Source: Ulva prolifera (lineage: Eukaryota; Chlorophyta; Ulvophyceae; Ulvales; Ulvaceae). Taken from it: DNA of 64,000 nucleotides. This document shows positions 48,197 through 59,200 of the stretch, piece after piece. Numbering within the stretch: position 1 is the first letter of the stretch; the number at the start of each line of letters is the position of its first letter. The DNA is taken from positions 7,569,315 to 7,633,314 of the forward strand of contig CM041199.1 in assembly GCA_023078555.1 (NCBI GenBank), in the 5' to 3' direction. The translations under genes were made by a program, and so were the position numbers. The notes beneath the pieces were generated by a model. The model saw only the letters and a list, made by a program, of their open reading frames with translations, searched no databases and was not told where the DNA came from.

Positions 48197-49317
48197 TTAG
48201 TACACCTCGACGTGGAAGCGGCCTTCCTTCTTGAGGTTGGCCGACCACTCGGAGAAGTCAAGGCCCTTGCCAGTTGCCACCTTCTCGAGGGTGTCATTGA
48301 TGCCGGGCATCATGCCTGCACCACATGCATGTTCGTCATGCATAACAAGCGCGACAAATGCAATAACAGAATACCGAAAACCATCGCACCCCCCGGACAC
48401 TGCGCTGTTCGCAGCAGCACTCAGGAAAGGTAATGCATGCTATTCATGCATGTAGAGAAGAGGGAGCCCACCCTTGAGGCCGCAGAAGTAGATGTGCGCG
48501 CCGTTGTCGAGGAGGTCGAACAGCTGGTCGGCATACTCCTCCATCTTGTTCTGGATGTACATCTTGCCACCATCCTTGTTCTGCATCTCACGCGACAGCG
48601 CGTAGTCGACACGGAAGTTCTCGGGGTACCTGCACAGCACACAGCACGTGTCATGAAGCTCGCAGCACACACAGCACAACTGTGTTTCAATGATTCCATG
48701 ATATTTGCGGGAGATATATCCAAGAGGCAGTCAGAATACAATTCGGGCAGATTGCAATGCATGCGGGGGCGCACGTGGCAGCAATCTCCTGGAGTTCGTC
48801 ATCGTAGAGCTTGGCGTCAGAGTTGGCGGCGCCCATGAACAGCCAGAAGAGGCCGGAGAACTTCCAGCCCGGGACATCCTCGTAAAAGGCGCGGCGCCAG
48901 AAGGAGCGGAAGGGCGCGATGCCGGTGCCGGTGGCGACGCAAATGAGCACACAGTTGGGGTCCTCCGGCAGCAGCAGGAGCTGCATGCGTGAAACAGCGG
49001 CGGTCAGCGTCAGAACGGACCTGAGCTGGACATACGCGGATAAGGGTACAAATCAAACTGACCACGGACTGCGGAACGGAGTGCAGGATAGGCTGCAGCA
49101 TCATGATGGCAGAATCAGACACCCGCTCACCGTGTTGCCCAAAGAGCGTTCACAGTAACGGCGCCGCACAGCGCGGCATCCGCACTCTGCGGCAGGGTGC
49201 ACGCAGCACAGCATACGCCCTCTGCAAGTGCCCGCCCCGTCTCAACATGGCACGCGCATGCCCAGCGCAGACGCCCCCGCAAGCCCAGCAGCAAGGAGCA
49301 CTCCCCGCATGTCGTGT

Positions 49318-49385
<68 letters not shown>

Positions 49386-50485
49386 TGCCGGTTGGGCCAG
49401 TCATCTGGACCTCCTGGCCAGGCTCCGCGTCGCAGAGGAAGTTGGAGCAGACGCCCTTCTTTGCGGGATCCTCCGCGCCGAGCTCAGGGTCCCAGTACGT
49501 CGCGCGGCGCACGCACAGCGTTGTCGTCTTGCCGTCGAACGAGTCGCCGTAGCGGCTCGAGGCGATGGAGTAGAGGCGTGTTCCGAGGGGCACCTCCTTG
49601 CCTCGGGTGTTGATCTTGGTGCCGGGGGGGACGATGCCGTACGACTGGCCCTCCCAGAAGGGGATTTCGCCGTTCGTCTCGATGACGATGTTGCACGTCT
49701 CGCCGGTCGCCTGCACCGCGGGCAAGCCATGGGGCTGTTCTACTCGCCGGCACCACGACCTGCTTCAGAGCTCTTCACGTATCCGTGTGTGCATTATCCA
49801 TCGTGTGCAGTATCCGTGCAGTGCATTATCCGTGGGTGAACTGAAATCCGAGAGACCTTCAATGCACCGGAGTTCCCTCCGACGTACTGGGGACCCAAGA
49901 GATGGGCTGCTCAACAGCAGAAAGCGGCTGCGGCGAGCTCATGCACGCGCAGCCTCACCACACCGGCGCACGCGCACGATGGGGAATGATTGGGCGGTGT
50001 GTGGCAGAGGCAGAGCGATGCCGGCTTCACTGCACGCGCGTTCCACCGCCTGTGCCCCGGTGCTCACACGTGCATTCGACCACATGCAGGCACCGAACCG
50101 ACCGCGGCCGCCGCCCTGCCCACCGACCACGTCCCACAACTTGATGACGCAGGAGCGCAACGCCTCTACAGGGAGCGGAAGCGGACAGATCACATGCCTC
50201 AGCGAGGCAGAGCATCAAAGCAAACTACCATGATGCACTGTAAAGAGGGCCGGGTGGCTAGGGGGGGAGGCGCACCTTGGGGCCGACGATGCGCTCGACG
50301 CTCTTGATCTTGCCGGTGAAGGTGCGCTTCGGGGTGAAGGTGTTGAGGGGCATGTCGCCCTCCTCGAGCTCGAGGGGCACCGTGGAGGGGGTGATCTTCG
50401 AGACCTCGGCGGCGCGGGCGGCGACGCCGCGGCGGCCCTGGCGGATGGCCACCTTGCGGGCCAGCGACTTGGAGGGGGCGAAGGT
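48197..50485 (-). CDS. Plastid ferredoxin-NADP+ reductase (first exon missing)
   Basis: It transfers electrons from photosystem I-reduced ferredoxin to NADP+ on the stromal side of thylakoids. Exons 50276-50485, 49384-49710, 48775-48980, 48472-48629 and 48197-48315 join in phase to 339 residues. The first seen exon starts [20 protein letters not shown], the end of a transit peptide, then [11 protein letters not shown] as in Chlamydomonas FNR. The FAD domain has [12 protein letters not shown]; the NADP domain has [32 protein letters not shown] and YFCGLKGMMPGI; the protein ends HVEVY with the FAD-stacking terminal tyrosine. Length and motifs indicate a functional enzyme. The exon with the start codon must lie beyond 50485 and was not found. 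Donors are GTGCGC twice, GTGTGT and GTGGGC. Confidence 0.96.
49319..49383. repeat. (CA)n microsatellite forming an FNR splice donor
   Basis: About 32 CA units. On the minus strand it reads GTGTGT... and starts exactly at the exon end AAG (49384), so the 5' splice site of this intron lies within the repeat. Confidence 0.97.
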
Positions 50486-53231
50486 CTGCAGGCAGGGCGG
50501 CCGTGTGGTTCCTCTGAAGAGCAGATGGGGACAGATGGGAGGATGCAGGGGGGGGGATGAGTGGCGTGGGTGCTCACGGTGCCTCTAGGATGACGTGTGC
50601 AATGCCAATAGCTCAGGCAGCTTGTTCGAAGACGGTAGCTGGCATAGTGTGTGTGCATAAAATGTTGGTCCGACAATTGTCGTTCATGCCGTGTCAGACT
50701 TCTGTACCCAGGATGATGGGCTACAAGGCATCAAAGGGCACCCTCCGCATCAGCAGAACTGACGATGCTAACCGACACAGCCTATCCACGAAAGCCTGCT
50801 AGGATTTATGTCACACAAACCTGTCCTGGAAAGCGCCACGATGACTTACTGTCACATACTTGACAGCGTGATGACAGCTGTGCAGCACTAACACCACCTC
50901 CCTGCGTGCTAGAAAGCCAACAATAACATAAATTCATATATCAGGTGCAAATTAGGACCCCGCGCTCCACTCGCTGCCCAGTACGTCCACTCGTGGCTGC
51001 GCCTGGAGCGACTGGCAAACGGCCGGTGACAGGGGCAGCAAGGCAAAGACAGCAGCAACGTCTTCATCTGACGAAGTTTACGATCTGATCGGCAACGTTT
51101 GGTCGCTTTCTCACAAGAGTCACACTGGCCGCTCGGCCGCGCTGTAATACGCCCACGCAGCCAACTCCGGTGCACTGCATCGAAAGGAGCAATGTACAGA
51201 TGAGGCAACGGAAGGAAAGCTTTCATGGAATTGAGGTACACATTTTGCTGCCGGAGACGTCGTTCACTGCAGCCTCGGCCCTTCACATGGGGATGGCATA
51301 TGCGAGCATCGCGAACCCTCCATGACAGACAGCGCAGAAGCATCGGATCGACCATGCCAGCCGCAGCTTCTGCCTATCACATTGGCAGAGCCTCGCGTGG
51401 GTGTGGCACAGAAGGTGCTGGATCTGCCGCGTTGAGAGAAGCAGCGAGCAACCCTGATGTCCAGACCGGCGTCCCGCTGTTCCCAGGTGTACCTCCGCCT
51501 ATGATGGATTAAATACATGACACTATACATAGCATGGTGGCCTTTACTGCTAGCCGGAGTCCCCTGTGGCAGGTACCGCTGCAACACCCGGCGGTCCGGT
51601 GTGGAAGCTCAGGATGCGCACTCCCGAACGCCCAGGATACGTACAATCGCAAAGGTTCAGCCACTGAAGCGCATAAGTACACATGTACGAGAAGGGTTGC
51701 GGAGGCTACATGGCAGTTGGGCATTGCACACCTGCATGTTGAGTAGCTCCTGTGGTAACAAGACGGGAACAGCTGCAACGGAGGGTAACGCGGACACAGC
51801 TAAGTGGGTTATGCCACGGTTTCGGCTCTAATGTGTGCAGGACCGCGAGTCAGGCTTGAATGTGCTGCGGGGTGCGCTGTTTTCTTGGAGCCATCCTGAC
51901 AGTGGCGGATCCATCGCCACGGTGGCATCACCCCGTTCCCTCGATGTCCCTGACCTGGCCTAGCAAATGAAGCAAAGGGAACGCCTACAGTGTGCAGATC
52001 ACCGTCGCAAGTACATGAGAGATCACTTCAAGAGCTCAGCGTCGGGGTGGCTCCGTGAACCAGCTGTGTGCGCGAGGCGGAAGAGTGCAATCCTGACGGA
52101 CGTCACATGTCCGGGTGGCACAGTCTGCATAGGCCTTCCGCACCTAGACATGAAATGCCAAGTCGATACTGAAGGTTGTGTCAGGCTCGCTTGTGGTTGT
52201 CGTCATCGTTTAGCCTGAAGGTGTATTCAGCCTGCCTGACGTTATAACGTTGTGGCACTTGCTGTGCGTCATGTCTGCAAACAAGCACGCTTGACACTCT
52301 GACGCCATATGTGTAACTGTAAACAAGCGAAATTGCCCTGCTGAGACTGCAGCATGGCTGATCCATTGGTGAACCATCTGACGGTCATGCACGTTCTCCG
52401 CGCTCAGCATTGCCCAGCCGGCCCGGAACATCTCACCCACAAGCATTGCTGCGCTTTCTCGTCATCAGCATATGTGTAGATAATTTGGCTTGCCCTCTAT
52501 CCTGTTGTGCTGCCCCATCAGCACTCGGACGCTGCACCATGGGACAATATTAACAGTTTGCTCTGATCCTTAAAGGCATGCAAATGTGACTGAGAACGCG
52601 CTTAGTGTGCGTTTGGCTGTTTGTAAGCAACAGCGTGCAGCTTTGATGTCACAATGCTGCGCTGAATGACCATGTTTGCATACTGCTCAAACAACAGAGA
52701 ACACGGAACAGCCCAGGCTGTGCAGTTGTCAACTGGGAACGCCAATACACATGAATGTTCTCAGCTCCGGTTGATCGCCTAGGCCACGAGGAATCCCTGA
52801 GGACCGCTCAAATGCTCTCCCTGCAAGAGAGATGCAGCAGCAGAGCGCCGGCAGCAGCGCTACACGTGTTCTGCCGGCAGTGTTCTCTGTGGTGGCTGTG
52901 TCGTGCTCCCAGGACCACAAGACAGAATTACACCCGCACATTGTTTGTCTAGCGCCGAGCCTGACCCCTCAGCGCCATCTGCCACAACTGCAGACACCGT
53001 GGCCTCCCACTAACACCACAGCACTGTCGCACCACCACTCGTGACAGCAGATGGGCGGGCTTGCACCTAAGCATCCGCTGAACCATGCAAGAGCCGATCG
53101 GACACGGCGAAACACCGGCCGCAGCTCCTGCCAGGCGGGGGCGGGGGTCGCCGCGCGCAGCTGCAGCAGCGCCCCCTGGTATGCGATCCCCCCCCCCCCT
53201 CCCGCCGCACTACAGCACAGCTATGCATAGC
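50486..53231. other. Region without a recognised gene
   Basis: It must contain the first exon and promoter of FNR. A frame at about 51060-51180 (MQCTGVGCVGVLQRGRAASV) has transit-peptide-like composition but no donor in the required phase, so I do not assign it. Otherwise no exon is convincing, and the right end is the 3' flank of the E4-E2 gene. Confidence 0.4.
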
Positions 53232-56200
53232 CTAAAGCTCCTGCAGCAGGCCATGCAACTCAACGACGGCGGCCGCGAGCCGCTCCCGGGTCACGCGCGC
53301 CTGCTCGCCAGGCACGTCCGCGTCCGCAAGCCACGTGCGGCACTGGCGCAGGATCTTGGGGCGCAGGATGCGGAAGTGTGCGCGCGTGACGTCCTCAAAG
53401 CCGGGCCGCGGGTTCCGCAGCGGCTCGACCATCGCCCACTGCACGGTGTTGAGCGAGATGACGGTGTTGAGCGCCGCTGAGGCCGCGATGCCCTCCGCCT
53501 GGTTCCGCATCTGCTCGACGTTCGGCTCGTTGAAGTACGGGTCGCCGACAAACACCATCGCCTGGATCGACACGAGCACCTGCATGCCGCTCATGCGTGT
53601 TGCAGAGGTGCGGCCGCGGGGCCCGCCTTGACCAGAACGCACGCATGCATGATGCTCATGCATGTACTGCAGTATGGGCCCGCAGAGATTGATGCCACCG
53701 GCAGGCGCACTCTGGCCCATGCGGCACTCGTCTGCCGCACGCGTAGCAGCCGCAGACAACCATCCATCCAACAAAAACCCCGCATTTGAGCACTGATGTG
53801 CACATAACATGTGTCTGGGGGGGGGGGGGGGGGGGGGGGGGTTGAAGCACCTGCCAGAGGGAGGAGGTGGCGGGGTCCCACTTCTCGGCGGCGCTGCCGT
53901 GCCACGTGCCGAGCAGGCTGAGGCAGACCTTGCCGTCGGCGTAGAGATTGGGGTTGAAGCGCACGCGGCCGCCGCCCGTCGTCTCGAGCAGCAACAGCGG
54001 CGGGATGTTCGGGTAGTCCTGGGGGAAGAGCGCGTCGAAGAAGAAGAGGCCGTACGCGTACGGCGTGTCCTCCGGACCGGTGATGCACGAACGGACCTGT
54101 AGCCACTCATGCATATCAGGACGATCTTGTTCAACGCAAGCATGCCAGTGCAACGTGTGTCGCGGGGGAGCGTGGGACATGGTGGACTGCATCTGCCGCG
54201 CTATGCTGTGCTGTGCCAGGGGGAAGAGGGAGGGGTGCGCACGACGTCCAGGCGCTCCTCATCGGAGCGCACAAACACCGACGCCGCGGGCGCGACCATC
54301 GCGTCGTCCTCCGACTGCAGGCCCCGCATTTCGCGCATCAGCCGCTTCTGCCGCTGCCGCGAGCCCTGCGCGCCGGCAGTCGCCTGGGCGCGGCGCGCGA
54401 GGTCGTACAGGAAGGCCCCGGGCGCGGTGTGGTCAAAGGTCCCGTACGCGAGTGGCGTCACCTCGGCGACGTACGCCGCATCCAGCCCCTCCGGCATGTC
54501 TGCAGTGACCCGCGTCTGCAGTGAGTGAAGGATGCACATTGGCACGAGAGCTATGCTGACACCCCTACGCCACGTTTGCCGCGCCGCGTCACACCTGCCG
54601 GGAGAAGTGCAGAGCACGCAAGGCAGTGCACGTCGGAACACACAAGCTGGCTCGGGCAGCCTGGTTGGGATCGTATGCATGGGAGCCTGGCTTGGGCGGC
54701 TGTGAGAAACATGTGCAGTCGCTGTGTCTTGACAATGCATGATGTGCTGTCCTCACAGGTACGCCACTGCAACCTGACACTGCTTTGCGTTCCAGACAAC
54801 ACGGGACACGCGGTTGCACACAGCACCACTGAATGAGATTCATGCAGCGCCACGCGGTCAGTCGCAGCGTCCACATGACTGTGTTGCAACATGTCACTGT
54901 GTGACACCAGAGGCGTTACCTGCCTCTCCGATTGTGCCACCATCACACATCACATTGCATAACACAAAAGTAGGGAAATTTTGGCCGCCGGAGCACAAAA
55001 GCAGACCACAAGGGCAGCAACCGCAGACAGGAAATCGGAGGCCGGACCCAACACGCAACTCAAGTCCACCGCAAGACACCCCCACGAGGTTCCATGCATG
55101 CGCACCGGGCAGGGGCAGCGCGAGCGCCTCGTCGACGGCGGAGGAGCCGCCCTGCACAGTCGCAGAGCGCAGTGCGAGGACCGCGGCGAGCGTGTCGTGC
55201 AGGCGCGCCGCAAAGGTGCCGGCCATCTGCATCTGCCACTCGAGGCCCTCGAGGCGCGCGCACGCCGCACGCAGCGTCGCCTCGTTGAACTCCGCCTCGC
55301 CGGCCAGCACCTGCAGCGCCATGCCTCGGGGTCAAGGGGGCCAGTGCACTGTGTATGTGTGCGGATGGAGGGCGTACTGGCGGTGGCTCCAGGCCGCATG
55401 CCTCTTCCAGCCAGCGGACATGTGTACTGGTTTACGTTGTAACGTATGACACTTCATTTGCAGAGGCTGAGGGGGACGCTGGCACACAGGCGCGCAGAGC
55501 GTTTGTAGCCCCGATTGAAGGGAAATAAAAGACAAATAGCATTGTTCATCAACTGGGCACAGCATCCAGCGGACAGTGGTTTTTAGGTGTGTTACAGAAC
55601 AGCACAGGGCAGGCAAAGACAATGAAAGAACCTCAGCCGCACACTGTGGTGAGCATCATCAGGCAGTCACACACAGTGGCAGCCAGCGCTCTGGGACGAG
55701 CGTGCGCCACACCTGAACAAACGCCTCCTCAGACGCGAGCTGAGTCAGCAGGTCCGCGAGCTGCGCGAGGACGTTGTTCGGCGCCCACTTGACGTCCGTG
55801 CACTGCGTGAGGTCGCTGCCGCCGTCGCGCGGCACGAGCAGCTGCTGCAGGAGGTGCAGGCAGAGGTGCGCGGCGTGCGCGGCGGCTGCCGGCTCCAGCA
55901 GCATGCGGCGGATCGGCGCGTGTGAGATGACGGAGCGCAGGAGGCCGAGGGTCGTCATTGCCATCGACATGAAGCCCGACGCGGTGCCGATCTGCATGGG
56001 CACACATGCCGCTGTGCATGATAGGGTTGATGCGCTGTGAGTGCGACACGGCCAGAAGGCACGCTTTCAGAGTTTCCGATGATGTGGATGGGCTGGTGGA
56101 TGGCGGTGTTCGCAGGTGGTGTGCCATGCGTCATGACAAGGCGCACCACACAATGGCATGCACGACACGAGCGCATGGAAGCATCGGGTGTCGCAACATT

Positions 56201-59200
56201 GGCTGGACGGTGGCAACGATTGTGCACAGACGCGTCGTCGCGGGCTCAATGGCAATGGCGGGGGCACGGTAGCAACAGCGGAGGCATGGAGGAACAGCCG
56301 GGCTGGCACCAGCTGCTGCACGCCAAGGTGAAGTCACACATGTGGCACTGGAAGCGCACTTGGCTCTGCTTGAAGCGCTCCTTGGTGGCGCGCTCGTTGG
56401 CGGAGAGGGCGGCCCACTTCTGCGGGTTGGCCTGCGACGCGGCGATGCTCTGGACGTCCGCGATGCGGTCGAAGCTGTCGTCCATGAGGTACGACAGGTC
56501 GTTCAGTAGCGCCCGCAGGAAGCCCGCCAGCGTCTGGTGCCTGCACGGGGCGCAGTTGTACGTGTTGCACTGTGACACCTTGCACGATCAGGAACACCAA
56601 CGCCGCCGCTGTCAATGGACGCAGGCATGGTTCTGCTGTGTGACCATTTGGAGATCGCAGGAAAGCCATGGCAGGAAGGTGCTACGAAGTAGCAAAACAT
56701 AACTCATTACTGCAGAGTTCTATTCGCTGACCCCAACCACGAGCGGCGCGGCGCTTTGACGGGCGTTGGCGGCATGACAGCAGCACCCCGATCATTGAAA
56801 TCATCTCCATCTGAGGATCGCAAACCCACATGATAGGGGAAGAAAATGTGCCCCACTACCCCGTGTGCATGTGGTATGACCTTGGCAATTTCTCTTGCAC
56901 ATCAGCAGCGACACAGTCCAGGTCGTGCCAGCTCCGGACGATGGCTCCAGAACAGAAGGAACGAGGTCATGCATGCGTGACAGTACAGCCCATTCAGTAG
57001 AGCGCCATCAGCGCCATCAGCCAGGCTGAAGGCTGATCTCATGCGCAACAGAGAAGAAAGAGGGCCGCACTGCGAGTCGCCGGGGGCCGCCATCTGCAGG
57101 AGGTCCTTGAGGCACTGCTCATCCTGCCACAGCTCCCGCAGCACGGCGTCGACGTTATGGCGCATCGTGAATTTGTCAAAGTGGTACTTGTCGACGTCGA
57201 GGCCCTCGACGGCGTCGGCGTCCCGGTACGCGACCATCAGCGCCGGCACGACGCCCGCGTCGGACACCGTGCGGAATAGCGCCTCGGTGAGTGCGGCGGC
57301 GCCGGGGCGCATCGGCGGCAGCGCGAGCGACGCGCCGCGGCCGCCGCCGCGGGTGCCCTGGAGCATCGCCCGGAGCAGGTCGACGATGGAGGAGCGCGTC
57401 ATCGCGGAGGTGACGCGCTTGGAGCGCAGGATCGCTGCGAGCGCCTGCACGGACGGTCGGCGTGAGGATGCACCGGGTGGCGCCGTGTAGGGTGCAGGGG
57501 CGGGCTTGCATGGGGTGGGCCTGGGAGCGATTTTGAGCTGCACTGCCCGCATCCCCGATGCTGGACGCTTACCAATGCGGCGGTGGCGATCTGAACTGTA
57601 CACTAGGTTCAATGACAAGAGCTCGGGTGAATACATAAGCAGAGCACCAACGTTATTTACGACGCAATGTATTCGTGGAGCAGTGACCTATTCGTACGCA
57701 AGCACATTACGAGTATCATTTTCCTGGGTAGATAACCTTAAAACATGGCCCCTGGTGTGGCGGTCATGTGGCGTCCAGGGGAATGTGCAAACTGTGATGC
57801 AGTTACGGCAGGCGTCTCCACGCTGTGTAAGGGCACCTGAGTTCAGGCTGCACACCGGAAGGGGCAGGAAGTTTACGAATGAGCAAACATGTGAGTGCAG
57901 GCAGTCTGTGCACAAGCGGGGTAGGGGACTTCATGCTTTGATGGATGGCGGGCAGCGTCTGCAGGCCAGGCCACAATGCAGCAGGCGGCAGGAGTGTGTG
58001 CGGCTTGCATGTGGCTAACTTGCTCAAGATTCATCCGCGTTCGAGATGGTTGTGACTTCACGGCAGGGGCACAGCACAACATAAAACACAAGCACATTGC
58101 GCGGCAGAACGACAGGACAGATGTCGAAGCTTCAGAGGCGCACCAGCATGGAGGGGTGTAGGTTCTGGCTCGCCGCAAAGAGGTCCGGCGCGCCGCGCGC
58201 GATCACGTACTCGGCAAACACCAGCACATCCCGCACCATTGGCTCCGGCACCGCCGCGGCCTCCTCCTCTGCCGCCCCCTCCGCCAGCGCCGCATGCACC
58301 ACCCCCAGTACGAGCCCCAAAAGCCGCGTCGCCGCCACCGCCGGCCCCTCCCGCAGCAGCGCCGCCCGCTGGCAGTCCTCCACGAGGATGACCTGGTCGT
58401 ACAGCTGCCCGGCCGGGGTGTCCGACGGCGGCGCCTGCCGTGCGCCCGCAGCCCCGGCCTGGCTCATCGCGGACGATAGCTGCTGCGACAGCATGTGCAC
58501 GAGTTCGTTCGCGCGATGGACGGACGGCAGCAAGCCTACTTGTACCGCGCGGACCGCGAGGTACGCGCACTCGACTATGAACGTCGGCGGCGCCGCTTCA
58601 CTCCCCCCCGCCGCCGCCCCATTGGCACCCTGACCGCCGGGCAGAGCCCCTCGTGCGAACTGGAACACTGGCGCCGGCGTCGCCGCAGCGGGCTCTTCCA
58701 TGGGTGCATCCGCGTCGTTGGCCGCGGTGGCGGGGGCCGCCGAGTCCGGGGGGGCCGCGAGCCGTCGCGCCTCGGCAAGGCACCCTAGTCGGTGCTTCAT
58801 GCCGGCGAGGGCGGCCGCCGGCGCGAGCTTCGGCAGGACGTCCCCCGGCGCTGACTCGGCCTTGTTCAGCACCGGCGTCACGAACGATAGCGCGACGGCG
58901 GTGACGCCGAGGGCGAAGCCGTCCGCCGCGCCGAGGTGGATATATTCGTTATGGAGGACCGCCTTCTCGCCACCTTCCAGCCGCGGCTCGCATGCGTGCA
59001 TCGCGGCGGCGAGCCACGCGAGCGTGACCTCCTTGCCGGCGCCGGCGGGGGTGGCTTGGGGGTCCGGGGAGCCGGGGTAGGCGGGGGTGGTGAAGGTTTT
59101 CGCGGTGGCGAGGCGCTTGAGGATGGCGTGGGCAGCGGAGTGGGCCTGCTCGACGCTCGCCTGCGCGGCGTGCAGCTGCGGCTCTGCGTTTCCCCTGCAT

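Noticed and set aside
50276-50485. TFAPSK at the FNR exon start as a secondary-plastid (FAP-type) targeting signal
   Set aside because: The rest of the exon and the whole enzyme match the green algal type closely, with an ordinary Arg/Ala-rich transit peptide; no signal peptide precedes it in the visible sequence.
56037-56702. 221-codon plus-strand open frame
   Set aside because: It is the antisense shadow of the Ufd2-core exon 56324-56540 and its neighbouring introns.
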